Below are positions 35,850-49,988 of a DNA stretch of 64,000 nt, piece after piece; the stretch's first letter is position 1; the number at the start of each line of letters is the position of its first letter. This stretch comes from Sweltsa coloradensis. Its lineage: Eukaryota > Arthropoda > Insecta > Plecoptera > Chloroperlidae. Both the position numbers and the translations under genes were made by a program. The notes below the pieces were generated by a model that saw nothing but the letters and a program-made list of their open reading frames with translations, ran no database searches and was not told the origin of the DNA. The stretch lies in NCBI GenBank assembly GCA_024449915.1, contig JAMZAV010003128.1:1-64000 (forward strand). The letters are read 5' to 3'.

Positions 35850-36454
35850 AATTGATTATGAACTTTAGCGTTGTTGCAGTCTAATTGATAAGCCCCGTCA
35901 TTGGAGGTCCACTTTGCATTGATCTTCTACTATTCAGTTCAGACCAAATCATCTATTCAGTCCAGTGGTTTTAAAATGATTGGCCATCAAAGCGGTCGCC
36001 CTCTAAAGATTGTTGCTCAGTTGTCGTGTTCGCGGACACCGTCAATAACACAGGCGGTGGAAACCAAAGCACTCACAATATTAGTTTGACATTACGGAAA
36101 CATGGGAAACGCATTAATGTCGTTATGATTTGTTAAAGTGTTATGTTTGGCCCGAAACTACCAATATAGAGTGGGTCATGAATAATATGTCATGATTAAA
36201 ACAAATACATGCCACCCAAAGACCACTAGGTAATTTATGATGATGCGGTGGGAACTTGACAAAATGTGAATTGCGACTAAAGAACTTTCTTTGCCGACAT
36301 GTTTAGCAGAGTGTGTTACTATCATGATAATATGGTGTTCGTTTGCTTTTTTTATCGAATGTACTAATACAATGATCAAGCAAACGAAGACCGAGTTAAA
36401 ATATGCAAACTAAAGAGACAGTAGATAATGCCACATTGGCACTGTATTTAATAA
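35850..36454. other. Non-coding stretch
   Basis: Small open frames on each strand without domains. No repeat was recognised. Confidence 0.35.
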
Positions 36455-37234
36455 ACTAGGAAGCTTTGAAAACGCTTTTTCAGGCGCGTTGTTGGATGAG
36501 CGTAATTGGTGCATGCATGCATGCGGATTTTCTGTTGTTCTGTGAAAAAATCATTACTTAGTCGATTTTTTTTTTAATTAAATTAAATTAAATAAAAAAT
36601 TAACTAAAATTTGTAAATTTTTAGTTAATCGTAATTTAAAAAAGGAAAAAATCGTAAAATTGCAATTTTCATAAGAAATAATTATTCGATTGCGCTCAAA
36701 TTTAACAAGAATATATTAATTCATAAAATTAAGGTTCTGTGAAAAAATCATTACAATAGGATAAAGCATTGTAGGTGTTATAAGTCAAAGAACTGTTTTT
36801 GAAAAAGAAAAAAAAACGTAAAATTTCGATATTCATGAGAAATAATTTTTCGATTGCGCTCAAATTTCACACGAATACCTTAATTCATAAAATTAAGGTT
36901 ATGTGAAAAAATCATTAAAATCGGATAAAGCATAATATAGGTGTTACAAGTCGAAGAATTTTTTTTTAAAAAAAAAAAATCGTAAAATTGCGATTTTCAT
37001 GAAAAATAATTTTCCGATTGCGCTCAAAAACGTGGCAGTTCTAAGTTCAGAGATTTCGAAGGCCTCCATAAAATTTCATTGCAATTGGAGTATCGTTTAG
37101 CCGGAATCGTGTTAACAATCACACAAAAATACAGGGGAAAAAAGAAAGAAAGAAAGAAAGAAAAAAAACATTCCGAATTTTTTTCTCCAGTGTACTGAAA
37201 TGGAATCTTCGCTTCGCTCGCTACGCTCATCCAA
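36455..37234 (+). repeat. R1 repeat family, copy 5 (three monomers)
   Basis: The head combines the copy 1/2 form (ACTAGGAAGCTTTGAAAACG) with the ATTGGTGCATGCATGC block related to copies 3 and 4. Monomers begin near 36659, 36821 and 36986. The tail has a GAAA microsatellite (37142-37162) in the A-rich part and ends TACGCTCATCCAA. It therefore looks like a mosaic of two subfamilies. Confidence 0.85.
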
Positions 37235-40200
37235 CAAAGACATTTGATTTCACTATAAGTTATTCATTGGACTAGTAAGAAAACAATCTTAAGTTGTGTA
37301 TGCATATGTTAATATTATTTAACCATTTATTTACTCTGATAACAGCAAATAAATCAATCAATAAATAATAATAAAATTATCTCCACCAACGTTTATTCCA
37401 CCCAAGATAGCTGTTGGAGAAAATATGAAATAGTTAGTGTGTATTTTGTGAGAAATAACACAGCTGAAGTTACAAAAGTACTATATTATAGAAAATCACA
37501 AACATATTTTAAAAATTGAAATCACAGTGTTTAAATACCAAATCCGCCTAAAGGGTGTTCGTATCAAAACATGTTTAGAGCTTTCTGATCTGAGCTACCG
37601 GACCACTAACCGTTATTATTTTTAAGTATACATGAAAGCAGGATGATATTTCGCAATAACCCGTCCTAACTCCTAACCAACAGTCGCAAACGAATCTCTA
37701 AATATTGCGTAAGATATCCGTTTTCATTCTCCGTTCTTGTTATGGTAATCGATGTTACCAAACCATTGAAACTTTTCTTTTCATGACAATTATTGCACAC
37801 ACAGATGCCGCTTAAGACTCGTCGCCATACCCGCCTGGTTGAAAGAGAGCGATGATTGCATTCATGCCAGAGGGAGGGCGATGGAATAAACACGATTCCC
37901 TTTCTAAGGATCTTATTTTACTTAGACGTATGAAGATTTAAATGATATTATAGCTTTGCAGCGTAATGAACGGGGCGATCACCCCCAATTTTTTTTAAAC
38001 ATAATCTGTAGCATATAATTACACTTAAATGGCCGTTTAAATAATTATACGAATTTAACAAGTTTTTTATCATGAAATTTGCGAAAATAGGCGTTTTGGG
38101 GAATTTCTTGAATTGGCTTTAACCTGCTTCTTTTTTGTTTCATATAGGCCTACATACTAGAGCAACGTACTAATCTAAAATCACCCTTTATAACATCGGG
38201 TTTTGAAAGTATGTACAAATATATACTCAAAAATATGCATTCCGAAATCATCCCATCTTGGTATTCGTCATATTTTGACTTACCCAAATTACAAAAACAA
38301 AATATGGCGGATTTGCGGAAAAAGTTGTCGAGTACCTACGTCAAAAACGGCCAATATTTTTTTTATCAAAATCCTTCAAGGTCACACGGCATTAAGATCG
38401 CCCCATGTTATTCTTATGGGAGATTTTTACCGATGGTACCTAGCTTAAAAATGACCAAGTTTTACCATTATTTTTCGAATCATGGCGGACCCAATAATTG
38501 TTATGTTCGAACTCTCCTGCCTGAATGAAATATATTATTTTTGAGTTGAGCGGGTGAATACCCCTGAGGGCCTGAAACGTATTTGCAATAATTTCAGTAA
38601 ACTTAGCTTTCATATAAAGAATAAACCACTACTCCTCAAATAATAAACAACCGTTTCTGTGTTTCTAGCTAACAGTATTGCTAAAGTTCTGAGGGTTGAA
38701 GGAGACTCGAGTAGCATTGTATTAATTTAATATTCGAAACAACAGCAAAGTGTATCCATTTTCTAAAGAAGTCTTTGAGAGAGTGTGTTATATTATTCCG
38801 AATCGGTGCTCAAAGTGCGTTCACTAAGGTATTGCGAATCCTCGGCCATGTAATTTTTATTTATTTCAGGTAAAATTGGGATTCTTTATATGTGTATTTG
38901 CGTTTATTTCAATAACAAGTATCTAGGAACAGGGTATAGTTGAAACGAAATTAATTTCTAAAACATGTCTGTATGTCGACTTATGTATGATCACTGGCTG
39001 TTTCGTCGTGTCGATAATGAGGCACTCCGGACACTACGGGTCGTGAAAGCCTACAATATCTCATGTCTGTATGTCATATGTAACATGTAATTTGCCGCGT
39101 GCTATTGATAAGGGTGTGTTCGTGCATCTTGAATCATAATTTGAATGTAGTAGTTTGACAAAGTTGCTTCTCAAATCTCAATCGATCTAAACACGACAGT
39201 AATTTTGTTTCCATGATACGAGCGCCTTTTCTAGTCGCACGTCAGGTAAACCACAATGATATCAGAATCTCCTTCACCTAACTCTTGTTCCACATTGACG
39301 TGGAATTTCTTCCGAATGTGGGTGGGTGGTGGGATTTTCTTGTTGAATGACGTATCGTCGATATAACCGAGGGGAGTTGAAGTTGAAGAGGGGGTTTGGG
39401 GGGGGGGGTTCTAGGCTCGGTCCATCATGCATCAGTCCTACTCCAATCCCCAGCCAATATCCCGCCAGCTGAGTATTTCCCACACCCCGCCGCCCGCGGT
39501 TACCTTCAACTGCCACCGCCGGCCAGAGCACTATGCATCTACGCACTTCACGGCCCCAACATTCGGACCAATGTAGGACCTTAAGCCATTCAAAGTGTGC
39601 TGTTGATTGTATTGGAACAAATGGCTTCTAAATTGGAAGCCGAGTATGCATTTAATTGGTTTATGAGAGTACGGTGTATGGAGAGTTACAAGTAGTCGTC
39701 ATCCACTTCCGAACAATCGTATTTGCTTTCCGACACCCCCTCCCTCCAACTCCTCATACAACCTATGCCACAACGTGTAAGTAATTAGTAGCGTAGCCGG
39801 CGGTTGAGACTAACTCGAAACCGCAGGATTTAAATGTTCAGCATAAAGTTGAATTAGGGAAGCTAACTACGTCACGATTTGTCAATAGGAGGGAAGATAA
39901 ACTGATGGGGAGCTTGCGGTTACATCCTGAATGTGTTCGTCTTGGTCGTTGCTATTCAGATTTAGAGATTCAATAATATGGAGGAGAAAGAGACAATTTT
40001 ATGTGATTTTTTTTTCATTGATATTAATATCTTACTAGGTTATTGGTGACTATGAAGACTGTAAAAATCAGTATTTGTGGTATGTGCACCTGTTGTGGAT
40101 GAACATAAACATATTTGCGTACCAATCACTTATTTACATGTGTTATATGTCTTAAAAAATCACAGGCACTATCGGCGAGCGACGAATGGTCAACAATGCA

Positions 40201-40264
40201 AATTCGATTTTTGTTGCTTAACGTCTCTTGTATTGCAATATTAATAACCTAGACGATGAGTGGG
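37235..40264. other. Non-coding stretch
   Basis: Mostly AT-rich. Overlapping plus frames at 38203-38528 (up to 105 codons) read as basic, aromatic peptides without a known domain and may be part of an unrecognised repeat spanning about 37960-38610. A GC-rich patch at 39270-39560 with a G-run near 39398 has open frames on both strands and no supported gene. Confidence 0.35.
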
Positions 40265-40310
40265 AGTGGGATTCGAACCCACTTCTCGTATGAGCCACTG
40301 CGCGGACAGC
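40265..40310 (-). repeat. tRNA-derived SINE family B, truncated copy
   Basis: The minus strand has GCTGTCCGCGCAGTGGCTCA followed by B box GGGTTCGAATCCC. The segment between the boxes is shortened relative to the copy at 46394-46472. Confidence 0.45.
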
Positions 40311-41523
40311 ATGATCAACCAAATATATTTTTTGTATTTCATAGGTTGAGAGATTTGTTTTCAAGCTCTTTTCTTGATGAAATATTAGACTGTCATATTA
40401 TTTATTTGGTTGTATAGTTGCTTGAGCATCGTTATTACTTATTTCACTGTATAACTGGTATAACGTACACTATAAAAATATGGAGAATTCACGCAGGTTA
40501 TAATAATTAAGCGTAAACGTGTCTCCTAATTTCTATTCAGTGAGTTGTGTAAGTTCGCTTGTATCCGATAATGAATAATTCATAGAAAACAATAACGTAA
40601 TTAAGGCTCACGTAATTAAACTAATTTATAATTAAATATTCATACGTGTTTTGTTTTGATTTTAAATATTTCTGCCATACTTTAATTTTTAGTGGTATAT
40701 TTTACAAATCTTTCCACTTTCAAAGTTATTTTTGTGTTTTTAAAATACTATTTCACTTAAATCCAACTGAAAGATCACAACTAATATAAGTTTTATCACT
40801 AAGGACTAACTAGAATAGGCCCTACATATAAAATTTATTTTGTCGTGTTCTTTTTCCTCATCCTGATAACAGAATCAAGATCAATATTGGAGCTCAGTAT
40901 GATCGCAAGTCTTAATTAAAAGATAACGGCCCTTAGTATAGATATCAAAGGTGATTGTATTGAAGGTAACTTGTTTTCTTGAAAAACTGCTTAAAATACG
41001 TCTTATCAGTTAAATCATAAGCGTGTGACGTGTAGGTTATCTTTTGTTGAGAAAGAAGGAAGCAATTATAAACCTAGACTTTATGTAAAATAACTTCACT
41101 AAATTCATAACTTACCCTTGATCACAGACAAGAAATCGTATTTTCATAGTAACCAAGGGTTTGCTAGGACCGGCCACCCTCCACAACTCTCACAGAAGTG
41201 CACGTTCATGACCCCCCCCCCCCCCCTCCTCTTTACCCTCGTCAACACGTCAGGGATGGGGAGAGGGGGGGGGGATGTTTTAAAATGTTAAAATCTTCAA
41301 CAGAATAATATGTTAGAAAGACTATGATAATTTATTTCCTAACCAACATCACAATTAGAAATAAGGCAGATGTTCTTAAATAACAACAATGAAAGAAATG
41401 GATTTCAATGAAATCTCAAATGCAATTGCATTAGCGTATACGTAAAACGTACAAAAAGTAATGTTGATTTGTCGACAAAACTCTGTGTGTAAATAACTAA
41501 TGTTTTATTTCAGCTATTGGTAT
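40311..41523. other. Non-coding stretch with C and G runs
   Basis: AT-rich DNA except for 41170-41275, which holds a run of 15 C (41212-41226) and a run of 10 G near 41266. These can pair with each other, so assembly or sequencing here may be unreliable. Confidence 0.4.
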
Positions 41524-42481
41524 ACTAGGAAGCTTCGCAAACGCTTTTTCAGGCGCGTTGTTGGATGAGCGTATGTTTTTTTAAACGAAAAAAGCGTTAA
41601 ATTGCGATTTTCATGAGAAATTATTTTTCGATTACGCTCAAATTTCACACAAATATATCAATTCATAAAATTAAGGTTCTGTGAAAATATCATTACAGTC
41701 GGATAAAGCATGTAGGTGTTATTCGCCGAAGATATTTTTTTTTTACAAAACAAGCGTAAAATTGCGATTTTCACGAGAAATTATTTTTCGATCGCGCTCA
41801 AATTTTACACCAATAAATTAATTCATAAAATTAAGGTTCTGTGTAAAAAATCATTACAATCGGATACCCTAAACTAAAGCATGTAGGTGTTATAAGTCGA
41901 AGAAAGTTTTAAAAATAAAAAATAAATCGTAAAATTGCGATCTTCATTAGAAATAATTTTTTGATTGCGCTCAAATTTCACACGTAAATATTAATTTATA
42001 AAATTAAGGTTCTGTGAAAAATCATTACAATCGAATAAACCATGTCGGTGTTATAAGTCGAAGATTTTTTTTTTTTAACAAAAAAAAGCGTAAAATTGCG
42101 ATTTTCATGGGAAATAATTTTTTGATCACGCTCAAATTTCACACCAATATATAAATTCATAAAATTAAGGTTCTGTGAAAAAAATCATTGCAATCGGATA
42201 AAGCATTTAGGTGTTAATAAGTCGAAGTAATTTTTTAAAAATCGAAAAAAATCGTAAAATTGCGATTTTAATGAGAAATAATTTTTCGATTGCGCTCAAA
42301 AACATGGAAGTTCTAAGTTCAGAGATTTCGAAGGCCTCCACAAAATTTAATCCCAATTGGAGTATCGGTTTAGCCGGAATCGTGCTAACAAACAGACAAA
42401 AATACAAAAAAAATACATACCGGATTTTTTTCTCCAGTGTAGTGAAATGGAATCTTCGCTTCGCTCGCTACGCTCATTCAA
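41524..42481 (+). repeat. R1 repeat family, copy 6 (five monomers)
   Basis: The longest copy. The head is nearly identical to copy 2. Five monomers start near 41601, 41761, 41934, 42096 and 42258, with periods of 160-173 bp. The tail ends TACGCTCATTCAA with one change from the usual end. Variation in monomer number with constant head and tail is clearest here. Confidence 0.9.
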
Positions 42482-45400
42482 TTACAGTAACCACTTATCC
42501 GCCAAAACGTTACACCAATGTATAACAATAGAACTCGATTAGTACAACCTTACAACGGAAATATAACGTAGGCATGTATACACATAACACAGTCATGACT
42601 CTTTAAGGTCTCGAGGTCCATACCGTGTTCCTATGAACACTCACTGGAAGAATATACTATACTTTATCTACAATATAATATTACTATTTCAAATATTTTC
42701 TTTACTGTTGTTCATTGTTTTGTCTGCATTTATTTAATAAGATTTATTTAGTTGTCCTCCTTTGTAAATAAGTTTTTTTTTTAAGATAGACGTTAAATAA
42801 AAATAATAACAAAAAAGTTTTGTTACTTTTTGAGACTTAGTGTGCGTTGAAATTTTATTTTTATCTTTTGCGTCCCCTCTTAATTATTTTTTAAACCTGA
42901 ATAAGACTCGTTATAAAAATGAAAACACAATACTACATAAAGGGTTAAAAATTATGTATCGTCCTATTCGTAAATAACATGAGTGATTTTCAGCTAGGTG
43001 TTCTTTAGGCTGCGATCAGTGATAAGGAGGTGACCCTGGAAGCGGAACCTCCGCCCTGAAGATCTCGTGTTTAGGGGTCTTCACCCCCCTAGTGGGCGTC
43101 GTACGTCACTAAACCGTCCATCTTTCTCGGCACGATACTGCCATAAAACAGCACAAACAGACAGACAGACCGTCAAACCGAATCGACGCATGTTACATCT
43201 GTGAGACATCGTAACACGCACGCGGACAAACATTATGTATCGAGGACAACGTATATTCATCAGCTGTTTACTAGACCATTATTCAGTCACCAAGATCGTT
43301 TCTGTAAATACGTTTTGAAATATTATTCAAGTTTTTTTAAGGCTTACTAACTTAGTTCAGATGCAGACCACATAAAATGTAGGAAAAAAGTGGCGTCTTC
43401 GTTGTTAACCAACATGGGGTACATTTGTCAGGAAAGAATTATTAAACTCTATTGTCTTCTCGACTACTTTTGAACTTTATCTTCCGGTTTGCTGTGTTTC
43501 GGGTGGCCACGGTGGAGATGGATTAGCTAACGTGAAAGTGGAGCCGTGTTTTATGGCTCGCTACTACCGTCACCTGGATTAGATTGTCGCCTGCTGATGC
43601 CTCCTGGCGATTCCACTTCGATACACGCAAACTTTTGACATTACATTTTCCGTTTTCGACTGGCTTTTCATTTACGTCCGTATTTGTATGGCTGCTAATT
43701 TATTACACCCGTACGTTTACGTGTTTCGTGTGAAAAACAATGCACTTTGATTAGCACGATAGCGGACGGTCCAAATGTTTTGCAGCCTTGCCTACTAATC
43801 ATTGAAGCAATCTGAAGCGGGATCGCACATATACTATACCGCACAAAGGTAAATACTTACCTTTGTAAGTGGTTTACATACGAATCTCGCCGACAATCTG
43901 AATTGCGCATCAGTCACATGCTTTGGACTTGACCTGTCTAGGAGCTTAAATCCTGGGTTTTGTAAATTAAATGCAATCTCTCTTCCTCTACAAAACCACG
44001 TGAGAAGTAACGTGTACGTTAAGTTTGTAGTTATTTGAACGCGTGTATATAAGCGACGAACGTAAGCATTTTGCCAAATCCCAGACACTTCACCTAATTT
44101 GTTTTACCACTATATATCTTTCAGACAATTTTAACCTCATCTTTCACCTCTAAACATAGTTTATTTTACATTTTATTTTAAACGCCAAGCTCAATGAGAT
44201 TTATTCAACAACTCCTGTATATTAATCATGACATGCACGTCGCGTATTTACCGTTCTATTATTATAAAGCACTATTAATATATGTATTATTTGTTTTTTA
44301 ACCTCTAGGCAAATAACGGATCCAGCACGAGTAAAGACGCATTGACCGTAAAATTTGCACTGTTTACATGAATGTTTTTAATTGGTCAGCCCTATTATAT
44401 TTTGGATGAAACGTGTGGGCCAATTTTTTTAAACCACTTATTGTTACCGATATATTAAAAATAATCACTTTTGAAAAGTTGTATTGGGAGATATTGTTAA
44501 GTAATCATAAATAATACAAATAACTCAAGATGAGAGTTTTACTGTTTCAAACCTCTATTATTTATTTGCAAAATGTACTACAATTTCTACTGTATTTTAG
44601 TACAAGAAAGCTTACCTAAATCGGTCATCTCATTTTTTTGGTCAAAGGTAGTATATATCCGTGATCACATAATTAAATCGTTGACGTCAAATTCTCCATA
44701 AAATAGTAGCCTATACCATAATAATACGCACCTAAACTCTTTTCATTTTGACACAACTTAGCACATTTTTTATATTCATACTGACGCTCAATTGAGATTT
44801 CCCCACACGAGTAATATACCGCACAATATTGTATATCTCCCGATTGTCACTGATGTCCCGATGTGATGCGTGTGGAAACCGGAGGGTAACTGAATACAAA
44901 CAAATGTGCGCATTGGTTTGATATGATTTGTCTAAGTGCATGTCCAAAGATTTAGAACAGTATGAGTATTATTGCATGTGTAAACCAGCAATGAGCCACA
45001 CTCAGAGCACTAAACACCATCAGCGTTTCCCGTCTCTTCCACCAGTGTATGCTCGACTATCGTACACTATACGTATAACTTGAGCAGTTAGTCACAAACA
45101 TTTTAGTTTTGTATCAGTGTCTCAACTCAAATCGTGGAGGAAATTGTATTTTGTCTTAAATAGTTCTGCTGCTTCGGTTCTCATAATAAAAAAAATAGAG
45201 GGGTTCAGAAAAGTGGACCAACTCAGATTGTACTTATGTGCATTTATGTATAACCTATTAACCCACGTTCAAAATATTGATTGAGTGGCAAAATGGACCA
45301 ATATAACAACTATTTGGACCAATCCAAATAAAACCAGAATACATTAGAAATAACATGATTTTTTTAAGAAGCAAATCGACCAATTACTTTTAATGGTGTT

Positions 45401-46393
45401 TTAGACTGAAGTTATGAATTTCTTGCAGGAGAAGATATCGAGGGTAATCTTTTAAAAAATCACAAAATATGCACTTTTCGTGTATATATTGATAAATAAT
45501 TACATTACAAAACCGAATAAAAAACTTAATAACAAATAGTACGAAATAAATATAATATTAATACTGTCATAGTACGACCCACCACCATACACAAACTCGC
45601 ACGTAGTAAAAAATGCTTAATTTTAATTTATTTACATTCGGTATGGCAAAACGTATTCACTATTATATAAACAAAAACTTCCAGCTTCGAGTGTGTTTTT
45701 TTTAAGTTTTCCCGACGATATCCTCTCCTCCATAATTACCTGAATTTCTATTAAATTTCCATTTTTTTTTTAAAGTTAATATGCAATCCATTTCAGATCA
45801 TATATCCAATTCAAATAGTTTAAGCTGCATTTTATGAATAACTTCGAACTTTATTTAATATTTTATGAATTACTTTACTCCAATTATCTAGGGGAAAGGA
45901 AATATGTGGTTTGATCCACTTTGCTTCTGATTGTTAGCTCCTCCATTATGGCTGCCTATGCCCATGCTCTCATCTATTTTATGTTGATACATGCACCTAT
46001 CACCGAATAAGGGTTGATTGTAAAAGGTATTAATTACCCAACGAAATGCAACATATATAGTAGAAAAAGATTATACACAATGATAAAGCAACACCCTCGG
46101 TTTCAAGCAACTATAAATTTGAATCTCAATCAGTTGTTTAGCTTTGTTTTTATCAAGTTGTTGATCTTTGTTAAACTGGCTTTTAATTATGAATGGATCC
46201 AGGGTTTGATTCCCAGTAAGGGACACTGGTGGTATCTCGAACAACTTATTTCAAATCAATCGATACTATCTAATCGATCGATCAATCGATACGTGATAAA
46301 CGGTCACACGAGCCATCGTAGCTTTTCAAGCCAACAACACACGAGAAAAGCCTTTACAGTCTTCATAACGTAGGAATAAAAAAAAATCTTAAT
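42482..46393. other. Non-coding stretch
   Basis: No gene was recognised. At 43500-43620 two GGATTA words (TGGATTAGC, TGGATTAGA) lie in a GC-richer patch and may be homeodomain sites. At 43844-43865 CAAAGGTAA and its complement form a 9-bp inverted repeat with a 4-base spacer. TATATAAG at 44046 lies about 40 bp before CAGACACTTCACC and could be a core promoter. The 119-codon plus frame at 46014-46373 has no domain and spans a tRNA B-box-like GGGTTTGATTCCC near 46202. Confidence 0.35.
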
Positions 46394-46472
46394 GCGGGAT
46401 TCGAACCCACGTCCTCGTTAGAGACCTACGCTTCTGACCAGCGCCCTATTCGTATGTGCTACCGCGGACGGC
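46394..46472 (-). repeat. tRNA-derived SINE family B, longest copy
   Basis: The minus strand runs from GCCGTCCGCGGTAGCACATA to B box GGGTTCGAATCCC and GC. At 79 nt it is tRNA-length, but the acceptor ends (GCCGTCC and CCCGC) do not pair properly. It is a SINE-type unit rather than a working tRNA gene. Confidence 0.55.
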
Positions 46473-46521
46473 ATGAATGGTTATAATTGAGGATGAAGTA
46501 CAATAATTCAAATCTATGCAA

Positions 46522-46585
46522 TGCGGTACTCGAACCCAAGTCAATGGGGCCAGAGCCCCAATCCTATGAGCCACCGCAGGCTGTA
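46522..46585 (-). repeat. tRNA-derived unit, related to family B
   Basis: The minus strand contains CAGCCTGCGGTGGCTCATAG and a B box GGGTTCGAGTACC, with a clear GGGGCTCTGGCCCC arm between them. It lies 50 bp from the previous unit in the same orientation. Confidence 0.5.
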
Positions 46586-48552
46586 TGGCGTAGTCGTGCT
46601 ACCATTGTGCGTCATGCCCTTCAACTCTAGCCAAATGTGACGTCATTTCAGGGGGTCCGGTATATCAATACACAAAACCTTTCCGTAATGAATACATTAT
46701 AATGCATTGCTCCACCTCAACCTCAAGTAACATACAATACGACCAAGTTCGGACCACATATCACTCATGTGGCCTATGTGTCGAGGTTTCTAAACATTCA
46801 GCTCTGAAATCCTCTCATCCCAACCCACCATACACAAGCTGACTATTGAACTTTGAACGTGACATTTCATTCGCAATCGCGGAACATTGAGCGCCAAACG
46901 CGTTCATTCAACAGGCAGTCACTTGCCGTGAATGCTCGTATATGAATAAACGTAAATTATTCATATATGTGGGTGTGTTTTAGTTGAAGTTGATTGGAAC
47001 ATTTGAATGCGCCCTGTTAAATCGTGCGCCGCGGCTTGCCGGCTGAGGCAGGTGAGGGGGGAGGGGGAATTACCTGCCACCTTGAACTTACCATCCACGG
47101 CATCGTATAACCATGCAACCACGTCACGTACCTTGCAATACAGGGGCAACGTCGGTGACATTACTGTTCCCGCTACCTCTAATAACCTGGCCAACAACTT
47201 TTACCGACAACCCGTCTTGTAGGTAATTGAATCTTATACTCGAATCTTATTCGGCGTTGTTAAAGCTAAAGCTGACTGCTATATTTCAAACAGTTGTTTA
47301 TTATTTATGCAAATAGTTTGGTGCTTGTTCTATAGTGAGCATACCTGTTTTTACGACTTCTCATTCTCCGCTTGTGTGAACACCATCATTGTTGCACCGT
47401 GCGGTCCTATTAACATATAAGACACAAACTCGATCAAAACATTGGTGATGACAACTATGGTAAACATGTATTTAGGTTAATTGGTCTTGCATTCATTGCA
47501 TTTTGTTATTAATTTGCAAGAACAATGATGACATTAATTATCACTGCTGGGACTCGTAAAGAATAGCGTGACATATAGTTTGCGGGCTTAGGGATCCCTA
47601 TTTCATAATACAACTATTTGAATTCATAATATTTGTAGGAAGAAAATGAAGCTATGTGAAGACAACATTGCGTAATAAAGATTAATGACAAATAATTTAA
47701 TTAACAATAGTGATTTGTTTGCAAATGTGTATATTATGTATTACCATACATGTTATAAAACGTGTTAGGTGGGAAATAAATCATCTACATATTATCAACA
47801 ACATCGAAATTGTGACGAATTCCTCTTCCTTGAAAGACCTACATAAATGTATATAATATTATCGTGTATTGGTTGATCTTTTAAATTAAATGCCTGTATC
47901 AAACAAATAGTAAATAACATTTAAAAACTAGTTTCTAAAACTTGTTCAATTATTGACTTCGATCAATCCTAATACAGTATTTATTTGATGACAAGGAACA
48001 TTATTTATCTCACACTCACAAATATACGTGTTGATGCGACAAAAAGAAAAAGAAAGACACATTCAGGGGGGCAAAAAGTTATAAGTTGGGAAGAAGTGAA
48101 AAAAACTCTTCTGTAATTCTCATCGTAGTGATTGGTTTTGTTATAAGTTGTTCACGTATAATGACACCGCGTTTCAGAACGTTCTCTTCTTCTAAACGGC
48201 GTTCCGATCTTCGAGGGATGGTTATTAGGGTCTACTAAGCCTTATGTTAATGCAACCCGAGCCGACCCACCAATGAGAAGTATATTCCTTGATATTTTTC
48301 TTTATAAAAGACTCTGATTAGAGCAAGAAGCGGGAGTGCTGTTATCACGATCGTAGCCCCCTCGCGTTCCTCGGTGTAGCGTCTAATAAAAGCCTTCCAC
48401 ACCACGTGACACGCCTCGTTCGGCTGAATTATGCTGCACCGAGACTGTGAGAAAGATGCTGCCACACAAGGTCAGATAACATTATGTTGATTTTCGACTA
48501 GACCCACCCCACCATTTACCCGACTCACCTTCAACAAGAAAGCAGAGTGAAA
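46586..48552. other. Non-coding stretch with GC-rich patches
   Basis: The 46850-47220 patch has overlapping frames on both strands; CAGGTGAGG and TTACCTGCC within 47049-47078 form an inverted pair of E-box-like words. The minus frame at 48247-48465 (72 codons) lies in another GC-rich patch and has a hydrophobic middle, but no domain and only a GTG start. Nothing is firmly coding. Confidence 0.35.
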
Positions 48553-49988
48553 CCGTTGGGTGACTAGTGTTCTCAGAGTAATAGCTTTTACCGGCTTCAG
48601 CCTGCTCACTTGTAGGCTACCTACACGTTAGAGCGCGCTAGTTGTGACACTGATAGTCGCCCAACCTAGCAGTCAAGAGGAAGTTAATTGGTTGCCGGTC
48701 ACTTCTGCTCAGTCAACAATTCGATCCTAGCGCTTGTAGCGCATGCTAGTGTGACTACTTCAACACTAATGACGCGCAAATTTTGAATTTGTGTTTTGAA
48801 ATCAGATAACTTGCTGTTTTGAAAGTAAGATGCTTCTTTGCTCAAAATCCAAGGTTGGTAAAAATTATTGTTGCGATGTATTTGCTGCGCATTTATTTCG
48901 TTATTATTATACAATGTATTTTTTTTTACAGGTTGATAGTTAGGCCTATATGAAACAATATTAAATTGTTACTACTGAGCCTTCCTTGGGCAATTATTTT
49001 ATTTGATATGATGTTGGGTGAGAGCATCAACATACAAAAACAACACAATAGTATTTAAACATCATCCCGTATTTATGTGTTTTGGGGTTGTAAGTTATTT
49101 ATGTGGTTTATTAAAACAAATTGCTGGAGGACATTTCGCCGCGCGAATATATTTGGTTGCCTTATTAATAATAAATGTCCTAATTAATTAATTAATTAAA
49201 AATATGATATCTGGGTCTCGAAAGCCTAAAATTAGAAATTTATATCAAGTTATTATTTAGGTACAGACACAGGATGGTAAATAACTGTAAAATAAATGTT
49301 AAATGAGTTCCCGAGATTATTTTAACATTAAATATTCGTTCCTAGCCAAAATACTGCAGTGTTGTTGTAACAACTGTAAGATACAATTTGTATTTGTTTT
49401 ACGATGATGGACTTGGCTGCGTCGAGTGAAATATAAATTAGAGTGAAATGTAAAAATTATCAATTTTTTTGCGAAATAACACTATATAGGCATAATCGTT
49501 AAAAAAAAGTACAAAGAGTCATTTCCCTTAGCTAGATGAAATTGTCGCTCTCCATTAGACACAATAAACGCATTTTATTTTTGACGTTTGCCCTCTTGTT
49601 TTGTTTGCAATTAAAAACGGCGTCTATCTATCTTCTTTAGCCTCCCGGGAATAGTGAAGATATAATAATGTAGCTTTAATATATTGTGTTGTGAATTGTG
49701 ATAGCAATTGGTTGTAAAAGATCCTGCTAGTTGTAGACCCATGAGCCACCGTCAAGAAGAAAGTTGGTATAGTTTCTAAACTTATTCCCGGTTGGGGAAC
49801 AGTATTTACGTAAATATGGACGCAACAACACATTTTCAACAACTCCAACTTCCAAGAAGATTTTCTTTGACTAAAACAGGCCAATAAATACGTTGATAAA
49901 ACACGCAAGTAAGTAAATTGGTTGAATGTCAGCACTCATTATTTTATCTTTGTGGTGACGGAACAGTTAACAAAAGCCTTTCAAACAA

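Noticed and set aside
41601..42280. CRISPR-like array (regular repeats)
   Set aside because: The repeats are 160-173 bp units without unique spacers and belong to the R1 family in a eukaryotic setting.
15942..42525. Recurring short peptides (for example ending in RPSKSLNLELPRF) on both strands
   Set aside because: They are translations of the R1 tail. Stops, frameshifts and equal openness on both strands show no coding constraint.
46014..46373. 119-codon open frame
   Set aside because: No domain; the frame crosses a tRNA B-box-like sequence and starts at a non-ATG codon.
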